Source: JANRIC01 sp033765345
Lineage (GTDB): Bacteria; Bacteroidota; Bacteroidia; Cytophagales; Microscillaceae
DNA: 35,465 nucleotides
Assembly (NCBI GenBank): GCA_033765345.1
Contig: JANRIC010000157.1
Span: 1 to 35,465, forward strand
Reading direction: 5' to 3'
Position 1 is the first letter of the stretch; every line of letters starts with the position of its first letter. Shown one piece after another: positions 24,280 through 33,284 of this stretch. A model generated the notes under the pieces. The model saw only the letters and a list, made by a program, of their open reading frames with translations. It made no database searches and was not told where the DNA came from. A program made the translations under genes and the position numbers.

Positions 24280-27200
24280 ATGAAGTATTTCTACTTTTAC
24301 ACATGCTGCATAGTCCTTTTTGTATCGCTCAACGGAGCTTTTATGCCAGTTTTTGGGCAATTATCCATTCAGGATGTAAACGCAACTTATATTGTCAATT
24401 TTGACAATACCTTAGCAGGAGTAAATAATGGTACATTTACAGGAATAGGCTTCGCACCCGATCCTTCCATAGGTCAGCTTGATTCAGATGCCTGGGAAAT
24501 ACTCGGTATGAGTGATGGGGCGTTGAATTTTGGAGATACCCAAACGGCAGGGGATTTTGCCCGGGAAAGTAGCCCCGGAGGTGAAACAACTGGTGGCCTG
24601 TATGCCTTTGATGTAGGCGGTAGTAACCTAGCTCTTGGGGTTCAAGCCACAGGCACAGACTGGTCTCCAAATGGGACAATCACTTTACGTATTCAAAACA
24701 ACAGCAGCCAAACCTTAAAAGGCCTAAGAATCAATTATTCTATTTTTGAGTTCAACAATGAAAATCGTGCTACAAACTTTAACTTTGCTTATTCTAGCGA
24801 TAACCTAGTTTACACAAATGTCCCCGCATTAAATTATACCACTACACAACCAGCCGGATTAGAAATTTGGCTTGCTACCAGCCGAAGTACTGATATCCAA
24901 GAAATTGATATTTCTCCAGGCGCATTTTTTTATCTCCGTTGGGAAGGAAGCGACGCCGGGGGTACCGGAAGCCGTGATGAAATTGCTTTGGATAATATTG
25001 AAGTTCAGGTTACTTCTTCTTTAGCTTACACTATTGGTGACTGGCGTCCCCAGGCTGACGGAGTAGGACTGGATGATGCCAGTTCCTGGGAAGCTTTTGA
25101 TGGGACTAACTGGATTCCTCAAGCCATTTCACCGGAACTAAACTCCCCTACGCCTTCCAGATTGATCATAGATCGCCTGGGCATTACCGCTGGCAACTCC
25201 AATACCGTTACTTATAACGGTATCTTAATACTGGCAGGGGCAAGCCTCACAATCCAGGTACAGGATGCCACCATCGCTGATGACTCCAATCCCATTGATT
25301 TTATCGCCGCAGGGCAGGTACTTGAGATTCAAAACCAGGGAAGACTGATCATTGAAGGAGATATAGCACTCCACCCAACTGCTCAACTTATCGTGCGAGA
25401 TGGGGCTGTGCTTAGCCTTAACCAGAACTCTTTTACTAACCAACACCCCTTTTGGGATGGCATCGAGAATTTTGAAAACGGCTCAACCTTTGAACTCAAC
25501 AACTGGAACTGGACAAGTGCCCCAGCCCAAAGAAGCTTACTCAACGCAACGCCTCAAATTAGTAACAACACCAACGGATATAAATTTGGCAATCTTATCT
25601 TTGAAGCTAACCCTACCGAAAATTTTATTTTAGCAGATGGTCAACAAGGAACAGTCGGAAACCCCTTTCGCCTGATTGAGAATGATTTTACCATCAATAA
25701 TACTGCTGCAAGCCAGGCACTCAGCATCAGTAATGCCACTACAGATTCTTATTTTATGATCAATGGTAATTTGATTCTGACTAATGGCTCTTTGCTGATT
25801 TTTAATGCAGGTTCTACAGTAAATCATTCCTTACATGTAACTGGAGATTTTACCGCAGCCACTGGAACTACCGTACAGCTCTCAGGCAATATCAATACAT
25901 TAGCATTGATCAATCTCACAGGAGATTTGACTGTATCTTCAGGAGCTACATTTTCCTCACAAAATACCAACAGTGAGTTGAATTTTGTTGGAAACACCAC
26001 CCAAACTTTAAATATTGCCCCCAATATCAACAATATCGATTTTTATGTAAATAATGGAGCTACTGTACAGTTAATCACACAAAACTTAAAGTTTAATGGC
26101 AATTGTTCCTTTACCGTAGAAACTGGAAGCACTTTTAATTTTGGCTTCAATGGCTCAACCTCCCTTGAAATTGAGCAGGTCGGCGGCACTTCTAATGTAT
26201 TTACTTCTGAGCCGGGAAGCACACTCCGTATTTCCTCTCCTGATGGAATCTCCGAAACCCTGGACAGCAATATCAAAGGCATTCCACCAAGCAACCGGAA
26301 TTTTAGCCAGGATGCTACTTTTGTTTATATCGGGCAAGGTGCTACGCAATGGACAGGAGACGCTCTAGGAAGCGGGTTTACAGCCAAAAACGTCATCGTA
26401 GAAGTAAACACAGGCACGGTTCTCTCCATCGGACCAAGTAATACCGCGCTGGGCATCAGTGCAGGAGGTCGTTTGGAAATACAAAGGGGTATCTTTTCAG
26501 TACCTAACGGCTCCTCCATAAGCGGAAATGGAGACTTGATTATGACAGGCGGCGAATTACAACTAAGTACCTCCTCTCCCACTGTATTGCCCCAACTCAA
26601 TGGTGACTATGCCATTAGCGGAGGAGTTATCCACTTGAATGGCAACTCAGACCAGATTCTTCAAGGAGGGCAAAACTACCACAGCCTTACTTTTAGCAAT
26701 GCTGGAACAAAAACCATTTCCTCCGCCTTGCCTTCTCTCAGTCTGGAAGGCACTGTCCAAATCCTGGGTGATGCTGTGTTAGACCTTGAAAATAACAATT
26801 TTGATGGTACTGCCGCCCTCATTATGGATAATCAAGCAAGGCTCAGAATCAGAAGGCTCAATACCACCCTACCCCAACTCTCAGGCACTTACACCTTAAA
26901 CGGAAACAGTACGATCGAGCTCTACGGCAGCAACAATACGCAAACACAGTCATTGAGGGGTGGTGTAAGCTACAACTTTGTAGAGATTAATGCTAATGCA
27001 GCCAATGAATCCAGTGAAGAAGCCAATGTCATTGCGAGTTCGGGCTTTTCGGTCAAAGGAATTTTTGCAGTCAACTCCCCTGCTACTTTCCAGATTGCCA
27101 GCACCTTTGTTATGAGCGGAACGGGAAGTTTTGAGGTCAGAGACGAAGCCGGATTTAAGTATGGCTCTGCCGAAGGAATCACAACCACAGGCACAAGCGG

Positions 27201-28443
27201 CAATATCCAAACCACCACCCGCAGCTACTCTAACAATGCCGATTATTACCTCATCGGTGGCGTAGAACAAGTAACCGGAAACGGACTGCCGAGCACCGTC
27301 CGCAAGTTGATTGTAGATAAAACCGCCAACAGTGCTAGCCTCAGCCAGCCCTTACAAGTGACGGAAGAACTGAGGATTGTGCAAGAAGACCTCAACCTCA
27401 ATGGAAACAATATCATACTCGATGCCACTGCCTTTTTGAATGAAGACAGAACCAATAACCACGTCGTGTTTGATACCTCCGCTGCTGACGGAGGCGAAGG
27501 ACTCATCATTGCCAACGGCAGAAGCTATGACGAAAGCTCTCTGGGTATCGACATTTCGGGATTAGGGCTTCATCTGGGGCATAATACGCTAGGAGGCGCA
27601 GTGATAGTTGATATTCGGAGAGGGCATAAACGCATCGGTATCAGCAACCAAGGTATTCGTAAATATTTTGACATTAGCACGGTAAGCGGTAGCGCAAATC
27701 CAAGTACGATACAATTTCATTATGCTGATGAAGATTTTATGGGAATTTCGGAACTGGCAGGAGAAGAAAATAACTTTAGCCTTTCCAGATTTGGCACTTC
27801 CTGGACTGACAGACTGGGAACCGTAAATGTAGACGACAATTTTGTGCAATACGATCAGGTCGATGCCTTCTCTACCTGGACCGTGGCAAGCTCCAACTTG
27901 CCACTGCCAGTTACTTTATTAAGTCTGGATGTGCGTGTGGTATCTGATCAAGAAGCTCAATTGATTTGGAAAACTGCCCAGGAGTTGAATAATCAGGGAT
28001 TCAGCATAGAGAAAAGTCTCGATGGAAAACTTTACAAAACCATTGCTTTTGTGGAAGCATCCACAGAACAGGCACTTAGCAAAACATATACATTTACAGA
28101 CCGTCAATTTGATGAATCGGCTTATTATCGCCTAGGACAAACCGACCTGGACGGCAAGGTACAATACAGCCCTACAGTTTTTGCGGAGCATCTGGGTACT
28201 TCAGCATTGAATATTTACCCCAATCCCTTTACAGAAAAAATACATATCTCCTCGAGAACTGCCGAGCCTGTCCGAATACTACTGATGAGCCTTCAGGGGC
28301 AAATTCGTTGGGAAGCTTATGGTGAAATAGAAAATCTGAATAAAACGCTTAATGCGGCTTTACCGGGTTTAGCAGCCGGTACATACATCATTCGAATGGA
28401 AACTTCTCAAAAATCGCTTACTAGGAAAATTACGAAGTTTTAA
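24280..28443 (+). CDS. Large secreted protein with type IX secretion C-terminal sorting domain
   Basis: 1387 residues. The signal peptide is MKYFYFYTCCIVLFVSLNG, with cleavage near VFGQ (26-27). An N-terminal domain rich in DNTLAGVNNG and LRIQNNSSQTLKGLRINYS may be a carbohydrate- or lamin-tail-like beta sandwich. A long stretch of short beta-strand repeats rich in N, G, S and T follows (about 280-1150), suggesting a beta-helix. A module with YIGQGATQWTGDALGSGFTAKNVIV recurs as LIGGVEQVTGNGLPSTVRKLIV. A fibronectin-like block (LPLPVTLLSLDVRVV) and the type A sorting domain (LNIYPNPFTEKIHI to SLTRKITKF) end the protein. It should cross the outer membrane by T9SS and be anchored or released. 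Possible adhesin; no catalytic motif seen. Confidence 0.9.
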   Translation: MKYFYFYTCCIVLFVSLNGAFMPVFGQLSIQDVNATYIVNFDNTLAGVNNGTFTGIGFAPDPSIGQLDSDAWEILGMSDGALNFGDTQTAGDFARESSPGGETTGGLYAFDVGGSNLALGVQATGTDWSPNGTITLRIQNNSSQTLKGLRINYSIFEFNNENRATNFNFAYSSDNLVYTNVPALNYTTTQPAGLEIWLATSRSTDIQEIDISPGAFFYLRWEGSDAGGTGSRDEIALDNIEVQVTSSLAYTIGDWRPQADGVGLDDASSWEAFDGTNWIPQAISPELNSPTPSRLIIDRLGITAGNSNTVTYNGILILAGASLTIQVQDATIADDSNPIDFIAAGQVLEIQNQGRLIIEGDIALHPTAQLIVRDGAVLSLNQNSFTNQHPFWDGIENFENGSTFELNNWNWTSAPAQRSLLNATPQISNNTNGYKFGNLIFEANPTENFILADGQQGTVGNPFRLIENDFTINNTAASQALSISNATTDSYFMINGNLILTNGSLLIFNAGSTVNHSLHVTGDFTAATGTTVQLSGNINTLALINLTGDLTVSSGATFSSQNTNSELNFVGNTTQTLNIAPNINNIDFYVNNGATVQLITQNLKFNGNCSFTVETGSTFNFGFNGSTSLEIEQVGGTSNVFTSEPGSTLRISSPDGISETLDSNIKGIPPSNRNFSQDATFVYIGQGATQWTGDALGSGFTAKNVIVEVNTGTVLSIGPSNTALGISAGGRLEIQRGIFSVPNGSSISGNGDLIMTGGELQLSTSSPTVLPQLNGDYAISGGVIHLNGNSDQILQGGQNYHSLTFSNAGTKTISSALPSLSLEGTVQILGDAVLDLENNNFDGTAALIMDNQARLRIRRLNTTLPQLSGTYTLNGNSTIELYGSNNTQTQSLRGGVSYNFVEINANAANESSEEANVIASSGFSVKGIFAVNSPATFQIASTFVMSGTGSFEVRDEAGFKYGSAEGITTTGTSGNIQTTTRSYSNNADYYLIGGVEQVTGNGLPSTVRKLIVDKTANSASLSQPLQVTEELRIVQEDLNLNGNNIILDATAFLNEDRTNNHVVFDTSAADGGEGLIIANGRSYDESSLGIDISGLGLHLGHNTLGGAVIVDIRRGHKRIGISNQGIRKYFDISTVSGSANPSTIQFHYADEDFMGISELAGEENNFSLSRFGTSWTDRLGTVNVDDNFVQYDQVDAFSTWTVASSNLPLPVTLLSLDVRVVSDQEAQLIWKTAQELNNQGFSIEKSLDGKLYKTIAFVEASTEQALSKTYTFTDRQFDESAYYRLGQTDLDGKVQYSPTVFAEHLGTSALNIYPNPFTEKIHISSRTAEPVRILLMSLQGQIRWEAYGEIENLNKTLNAALPGLAAGTYIIRMETSQKSLTRKITKF

Positions 28444-28460
28444 GTAAATAACATCTCATA

Positions 28461-28501
28461 TTATTCAATAATTCAGAATAAAATTCTGAATTATTGAATA
28501 A
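28461..28501. terminator. 19-bp perfect palindrome after the T9SS gene
   Basis: Arms 28461-28479 and 28483-28501 are perfectly complementary around AAA. The stem is AT-rich and there is no T-run on the plus strand, so it may terminate weakly or serve as mRNA end protection. It ends 14 bases before the GNAT gene. Confidence 0.65.
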
Positions 28502-28515
28502 AAATAAAAATATCC

Positions 28516-29058
28516 ATGCAAACCATAGAAATTACCCTAAAAAATGAGGAATTATTGAGCGTCCGGGAAGGAGTAAAAGAAGATGCCTCCGCTGCCATTG
28601 ACTATCTCAACCGGGTAGCTTATGAAACTGATTTTTTGTCTTTTGGAGGAGGAGAATTTACCAAAACCATCGCCGAAGAAGAACAATACATCGAGAGACA
28701 TCAGAATTGTGAAAATCAAATTTTTTTAATTGCCGAAATCAAGGGAGAAATTGCTGGGATTCTTACCGTAGATGCCAGTCCTAAAAGCAGATTCCGGCAC
28801 GTGGTAGAGTTTGGTATCTCGATCCCCAAAGCGCATTGGGGCAAGGGAATAGGCTCTATCCTGATCAGGATAATGATTGATTGGGCAAAGGAAGGCAAAG
28901 TAATCAGAAAAATCAACCTCAAAGTACGCTCTGACAACGAATCAGCGATTCAACTCTACAAAAAATTCGGTTTTGAAATAGAAGGGCTCATGAGAAGAGA
29001 TGCTTTTATTCGGGATAGATTTTTTGATACCTACGTGATGGGTTTGCTGATTGATTGA
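28516..29058 (+). CDS. GNAT-family N-acetyltransferase
   Basis: 180 residues. Acetyl-CoA-binding motif A is EFGISIPKAHWGKGIGSILI (the GKGIG loop near residues 115-119). Motif B is INLKVRSDNESAIQLYKKFGFEIEG, typical of RimI/RimJ-like and SpeG-like transferases. The C-terminal MRRDAFIRDRFFDTYVMGLLI is also characteristic. The substrate (protein N-terminus, polyamine or small amine) cannot be told. It sits between the T9SS gene and tesB, with a promoter for tesB inside its 3' end. Confidence 0.88.
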   Translation: MQTIEITLKNEELLSVREGVKEDASAAIDYLNRVAYETDFLSFGGGEFTKTIAEEEQYIERHQNCENQIFLIAEIKGEIAGILTVDASPKSRFRHVVEFGISIPKAHWGKGIGSILIRIMIDWAKEGKVIRKINLKVRSDNESAIQLYKKFGFEIEGLMRRDAFIRDRFFDTYVMGLLID

Positions 29059-29075
29059 ATTTCTCTTTACCTTTG
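29043..29075 (+). promoter_or_regulatory. Bacteroidota-type promoter of tesB
   Basis: TTTG at 29043-29046, 21 bases, then TACCTTTG at 29068-29075, 24 bases before the tesB ATG. The upstream element lies inside the GNAT coding end. Confidence 0.55.
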
Positions 29076-29099
29076 TAGCAGAAGATTCAACAGGTATTC

Positions 29100-29966
29100 A
29101 TGAAAGACATCAAAGAACTTCTCAAGCACTTAAACCTTGAGAAAATTGAGGAAAATCTCTTTCGCGGTCAAAGTGCAAGTATTGGCAGCTCAAGGGTATT
29201 TGGAGGGCAAGTATTGGCACAGGCACTTAGCGCAGCCATTCTTACTGTACCCGAAGAAAGGGTGATCCATTCTCTGCACGCTTATTTTGTACTGGCAGGA
29301 GATATTAACTATCCGATTGTATATGAGGTAGATTTGATCCGTGATGGGGGAAGCTTCACCACACGTAGCATTAAGGCCATCCAAAAAGGTCGTCCGATTT
29401 TTAATATGTCGGCTTCGTTTCACATCCGTGAGGAAGGCTACAGCCATCAGATTGACATGCCACAGGTCCCCCCTCCTGAAGAACTTGCCAACGAAGAAGA
29501 AATCGCCAAAACCTACCGAGATAAATGGCCAGAATCATTTAAAAAATTTCATACGATTGACCGCCCAATTGAGTTTCGCCCCGTAGAACCTTACGATCCC
29601 CTGAATCCGGGCAAACGCAGTCCCTACCGCCAGGTTTGGTTCAAGACCAAGGGCAAAATGCCCAAAGACCAGACCACACATCAGCGGGTCTTAGCCTACG
29701 CTTCTGATTATCAGCTCCTAGGCACTGCGATTTTCCCTCATGGAGATGTAATCAATTTCTCCAATATTCAAATGGCCAGCCTGGATCATGCGATGTGGTT
29801 TCACAGAGCGTTTCGGGTGGATGAATGGCTACTTTATGACCTTGATAGCCCAAGTACATCGAGTGCCAGAGGTTTATGTAGAGGAAATATTTTTACGAAA
29901 GATGGAAAGTTGGTCGCCTCGGTGGTGCAAGAGGGATTGATCAGACCTTGGAATAAGTCCAAATAA
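29100..29966 (+). CDS. tesB: Acyl-CoA thioesterase II
   Basis: 288 residues, the normal TesB length, a double hot-dog fold that hydrolyses medium- and long-chain acyl-CoA. The first domain has ENLFRGQSASIGSSRVFGGQ and SLHAYFVLAGD. The second has LAYASDYQLLGTAIFPHG, whose Asp near 200 corresponds to the catalytic Asp204 of E. coli. It continues with SLDHAMWFHR, WLLYDLDSPS and SARGLCRGNIF, and ends with VVQEGLIR, whose Gln is the third active-site residue. It is convergent with the DUF4291 gene, with 9 bases between the stops. Confidence 0.95.
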   Translation: MKDIKELLKHLNLEKIEENLFRGQSASIGSSRVFGGQVLAQALSAAILTVPEERVIHSLHAYFVLAGDINYPIVYEVDLIRDGGSFTTRSIKAIQKGRPIFNMSASFHIREEGYSHQIDMPQVPPPEELANEEEIAKTYRDKWPESFKKFHTIDRPIEFRPVEPYDPLNPGKRSPYRQVWFKTKGKMPKDQTTHQRVLAYASDYQLLGTAIFPHGDVINFSNIQMASLDHAMWFHRAFRVDEWLLYDLDSPSTSSARGLCRGNIFTKDGKLVASVVQEGLIRPWNKSK

Positions 29967-29975
29967 GTGGTTTTT

Positions 29976-30605
29976 TCAGAAATTCAATAGATCACGCAAA
30001 TCTTCGGGCACTTGAATCACAGCCTCGCGAACCACCAGAAACTGCCCGGAATTGGTATCCAATCTAGCTTTTTGTTCCTTTACGAAAGAGGTAATATCCT
30101 CAATAGATTGTATAAATTCTTGATTAAACTGTTGTAATGCCTGCCCTTTCAGACCGATTTGAATGGCTCTGCGTTCAAGCTGATGCCCTTTAGGGTGATG
30201 GTCGGGATCCCATTGAATCCTGACTGTGCTTTGCTTGAGGGCATTTTTCCAGGCATTTTCTGAGGGGTAAGCCGCAGGATGATAAGCCGTGAAAACCCCT
30301 TGTCTCAGCAATTCAAAAAATCCGGTTTCTTTTATTTCAATAGCCAGGATGCGGTTTTGGTTTTCTTTTTCAGCCCAGCCACTTCGAAACATCATCCAGA
30401 GAAAATTTGGCTTAATCCAGGTCATTCTCGAGAAGCTATAGGCATCTCCCCCAAAGCGTTGATTCTTGATAGCATAGTCCGCTATAGCATCATTAAAAGC
30501 CTGATAGACTATGATATCTTCGGCTCTTTTTTGCCCAAGAATGGCTTTTCCCTTTTGTGGTAGCCCTTCTTCGTATTGGGTATAGGGAATTGTTTCAAGG
30601 TTCAT
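29976..30605 (-). CDS. DUF4291 family protein
   Basis: 209 residues. FNDAIADYAIKNQRFGGDAYSFSRMTWIKPNFLWMMFRSGW is the hallmark segment of the family (near residues 55-95), followed by VRIQWDPDHHPKGHQLERRAIQIGL. The biochemical role is unknown as far as I know. It is soluble, with no signal or membrane segment. The gene is 22 bases downstream of the Uma2-family gene, so the two are likely co-transcribed. Confidence 0.85.
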   Translation of the reverse strand: MNLETIPYTQYEEGLPQKGKAILGQKRAEDIIVYQAFNDAIADYAIKNQRFGGDAYSFSRMTWIKPNFLWMMFRSGWAEKENQNRILAIEIKETGFFELLRQGVFTAYHPAAYPSENAWKNALKQSTVRIQWDPDHHPKGHQLERRAIQIGLKGQALQQFNQEFIQSIEDITSFVKEQKARLDTNSGQFLVVREAVIQVPEDLRDLLNF

Positions 30606-30627
30606 GATTGAGTTATCAAAAATTTAC

Positions 30628-31506
30628 TTATTCATCTGGGTTTACACCCAACTCTCTCAGCAAAGCCGCAAGTTTATCTGCCCTTTCCTTTTCAAGTTGC
30701 GCTTTTTGTTTTTCAGCTTCGGCTTTTTGTTTTTCCATTGCTAACATCAGAAGCGCATCTTCTTTTTCCTGGCGTTCGTGATCCAGGCTTTCAGTAAGTT
30801 CGGTAGTCATTTCAGCCCCGGTTTTGAGCATATTTCCTTCTTTATCACACCAGCGCGCCCATGGGGCCTGATGTCTTTCAAACAAACCTTCCCAAAGCAG
30901 GATGCCCAGTTGGATTTCGGGCATATAAAAATTGGGGTAATGAACTCGCTCGTATTTCCGTTCGGAGGTTAATTTAAAGACATTAAGTCGATCTTCATAA
31001 ATCTCCAGATAGGGGTCTACCAAAATGTAATAAGTCACCCCCATTTGTCCGTAAATTTTCATTTTTTGGTCAGCCTCTCCTCCTATTTTATTGGAGATCA
31101 CTTCTACCACAAGCTCAGGCGCTTTGCCAAATACCCACATCAGGTAGCAGCGATTTTTTTTCTCAAACCATTCTTCAGGGGCTTTGACATCAAAGCTCAA
31201 AAACATATCCGGCACCACAGGCGGCTGCTTAAAGGTATGATAAATAGCTACGTTGGAAGATGCCAGAAAATCCCGGTCAGTCCATTTATTGGCATGAAGC
31301 GGATCGATAAGAAGGCGTTGTTCTTTTTCTGAAAAAATATTATCCACTGGAGTATCGTCTTCGGTGATTAGTTGATCGTGATCAATGTCAATTTCATAAT
31401 AAGTCGTATGGGCATAAACCTGCTTACTGCCTTCCTCATAGACGAGTTTGTATTCATCTTGAAAGCCAAGTTCTTTTAAATCTATGGGTTTGTTCATCGT
31501 ACTCAT
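30628..31506 (-). CDS. Uma2-family (DUF820) putative restriction-fold endonuclease
   Basis: 292 residues. The PD-(D/E)XK-like core contains PPVVPDMFLSFDVKAPE, then ELVVEVISNKIGGEADQKMKIYGQMGVTYYILVDPYLE (candidate active-site acids in ELVVEVIS), then YPNFYMPEIQLGILLWEG. A C-terminal highly charged coiled coil (near 240-285, repeats of EKQKAEAEKQKAQLEK) is common in this family. Uma2 proteins are abundant in cyanobacteria and Bacteroidota; their targets are unknown. ATG codons at 31506 and 31497 are both usable starts. Confidence 0.87.
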   Translation of the reverse strand: MSTMNKPIDLKELGFQDEYKLVYEEGSKQVYAHTTYYEIDIDHDQLITEDDTPVDNIFSEKEQRLLIDPLHANKWTDRDFLASSNVAIYHTFKQPPVVPDMFLSFDVKAPEEWFEKKNRCYLMWVFGKAPELVVEVISNKIGGEADQKMKIYGQMGVTYYILVDPYLEIYEDRLNVFKLTSERKYERVHYPNFYMPEIQLGILLWEGLFERHQAPWARWCDKEGNMLKTGAEMTTELTESLDHERQEKEDALLMLAMEKQKAEAEKQKAQLEKERADKLAALLRELGVNPDE

Positions 31507-31844
31507 TGTTCAAAAGTAGAATTAATATTTTTAAAAAACAAGAAAAATTTCAAATAAATTAAATATAAAACCTATTTTTATGGATTAAATCTTTACTTTT
31601 AATCTTAAAGACAATTTATTAGGAATTTATTAAATTAAAAATTTGATATACTTAATCATAATCGGTTGTTCTCAGTTTATCAAGCGTTTCTTAATGCCTT
31701 TTGATGCGCATTATATCCAAGAATATAAGTCTGGTACGGATTACTTTTTAACAATAATGATTCTACTGAATTTTAGCGCACAAGCAACTCCGTACCAGAT
31801 TATACATTAAATATACAAAAAATCTCTAAAAAACAGTAACTTCC
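31507..31844. other. AT-rich intergenic region between two minus-strand genes
   Basis: No coding frame is supported in this roughly 340-bp stretch. It contains the 11-bp inverted repeat at 31730-31799 and several T/A runs. The region immediately upstream of the Uma2 gene is very AT-rich. Confidence 0.45.
31730..31799. repeat. 11-bp perfect inverted repeat with 48-bp spacer
   Basis: TCTGGTACGGA at 31730-31740 and TCCGTACCAGA at 31789-31799. The GC-rich arms stand out from AT-rich surroundings. The unit could be a tiny MITE-like remnant or a 3' structure for the phosphatase gene, whose stop is 46 bases away. Confidence 0.65.
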
Positions 31845-33188
31845 TTACTGCCCATCTTTAAGTTCTTTGGCCTGGATTTCTTTTTTCCAAACTTCCTTGC
31901 CCATATTGTCCAAAATGGAGATATTCAGCACTCTTTCGGTGCGTTTGCCGCTTACATCGAGGATAGAAAAGTTTCTTTGACCGTAGTACGTGCCGGGTAC
32001 ACGGTAAGTATTGGCTTCGTCCTTGCTGCGGTCGCCTACGGGTCCGGCGGTAAAAGGCGAAACAGTCAGCTCATAAATCGGATAAGTGCCGGGGCGGTCC
32101 ATCTTTGAAAGCTCGGTATGGTGGCGATCACCAGAGAGGAAAAACACCCCAGAGATTTTATTATCCTGAATGGCTTTGAATAGTTTGGCTTTTTCCTCGG
32201 GGAATTTGTCGTAGTTTTCTGTCCAGGGAGCCGTCACAGGATTAAGCACCTGTGTACCAATCACAATAAATTTAAAAGGTGCACGGCTCTCGATCAGGGC
32301 ATCGATCAACCATTGAAGCTGCTGCTCACCGAGTAAATCCTTGTCGGCCAGGTTGCCATTATTGGGGGCACGGAAATAGCGATTATCCAGCATAAAAAAC
32401 TGTATGTCATTCCAGAAAAATGTCCCACTTGCGCCTCCACCTGGGCCATAATTGGCATTTCCCCAAAAAAGCTTAAAGGTCTCAAGGGTTTCATCTTTCA
32501 TCCAATAGCCTCGGTCGGCATTGTCAGGTCCGTAATCGTGGTCATCCCACACGGCATAATGATGCACTGAAGCCAGTAGGGCTTGTACTTCGGGCAGCGA
32601 ACGGGTATGCGTATATCGGTCTCTGACGCCAGTTTTGGAGTCCCAGTCTACTTCTCTCAGATAAGTATTGTCGCCACCCCAGATCATAAAAGCAGGTTTT
32701 TGCTCGAGAATGGATTTAAAAATAAAGTGTTCTCCCCCATAAGGATTGCCGGGGCGGTCAAATTCGGGTTCATTGACATAATTGCAGCTTCCGAAAACGA
32801 ATTTGAAAGCAGGTGGGTCGGTACGCCATTGCCAGAGGGTCTGACTCTGAAACTCGCAGGCATAAGGCAGATTGACTTTCTTTTTATTGATAAAAAGCTC
32901 GTATTGATATTGTTTGCCGGGATATACCTCCACGACGACTTTGGCAATGTAAGAATCTTCGGCACGAGTCACCTGAATGGGAGTTTTGATCCTGCCGCTA
33001 GGATTGCCTTTCTCAAAATACTCAAAATGAACCTTAGCCGAAGATTTGGTTTGTACCCAAAGTAGTGCCTCTTTCATGGTAGAGTAGCCCACCATTGGGC
33101 CGGATTGCAGGTATTTATTTTGAGAAAAAGCCCAAGTAGAGCTCATGAAAAGCCCCAGGAATAAGATTCGAACAGATAAATTTTTCAT
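31845..33188 (-). CDS. PhoD-like alkaline phosphatase / phosphodiesterase
   Basis: 447 residues. The signal peptide is MKNLSVRILFLGLFMSSTWAFSQ. An N-terminal fibronectin-like PhoD_N domain (PMVGYSTMKEALLWVQT) is followed by the metallophosphatase domain: FVFGSCNYVNEPEFD, MIWGGDNTYLREVDW, HYAVWDDHDYGPDNAD, FMLDNRYFR, VIGTQVLNP and VFFLSGDRHHTELSKM. The conserved D, N and H clusters for Fe/Ca binding are present. It is predicted to release phosphate from esters or phosphodiesters in the periplasm or outside. No Pho-box-like sequence was identified. It is divergent from the M42 peptidase gene across a 96-base gap that includes a CGCAAA/TTTGCG inverted repeat (33221-33238). Confidence 0.9.
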   Translation of the reverse strand: MKNLSVRILFLGLFMSSTWAFSQNKYLQSGPMVGYSTMKEALLWVQTKSSAKVHFEYFEKGNPSGRIKTPIQVTRAEDSYIAKVVVEVYPGKQYQYELFINKKKVNLPYACEFQSQTLWQWRTDPPAFKFVFGSCNYVNEPEFDRPGNPYGGEHFIFKSILEQKPAFMIWGGDNTYLREVDWDSKTGVRDRYTHTRSLPEVQALLASVHHYAVWDDHDYGPDNADRGYWMKDETLETFKLFWGNANYGPGGGASGTFFWNDIQFFMLDNRYFRAPNNGNLADKDLLGEQQLQWLIDALIESRAPFKFIVIGTQVLNPVTAPWTENYDKFPEEKAKLFKAIQDNKISGVFFLSGDRHHTELSKMDRPGTYPIYELTVSPFTAGPVGDRSKDEANTYRVPGTYYGQRNFSILDVSGKRTERVLNISILDNMGKEVWKKEIQAKELKDGQ

Positions 33189-33284
33189 TTTTAAAGGTTT
33201 GATGATAGTTTTGTGTTTATCGCAAACAGGTTTTGCGGGATAAAGTTAGTATATTTCCTGTCAATTGAAAAACAAAAACAATCT

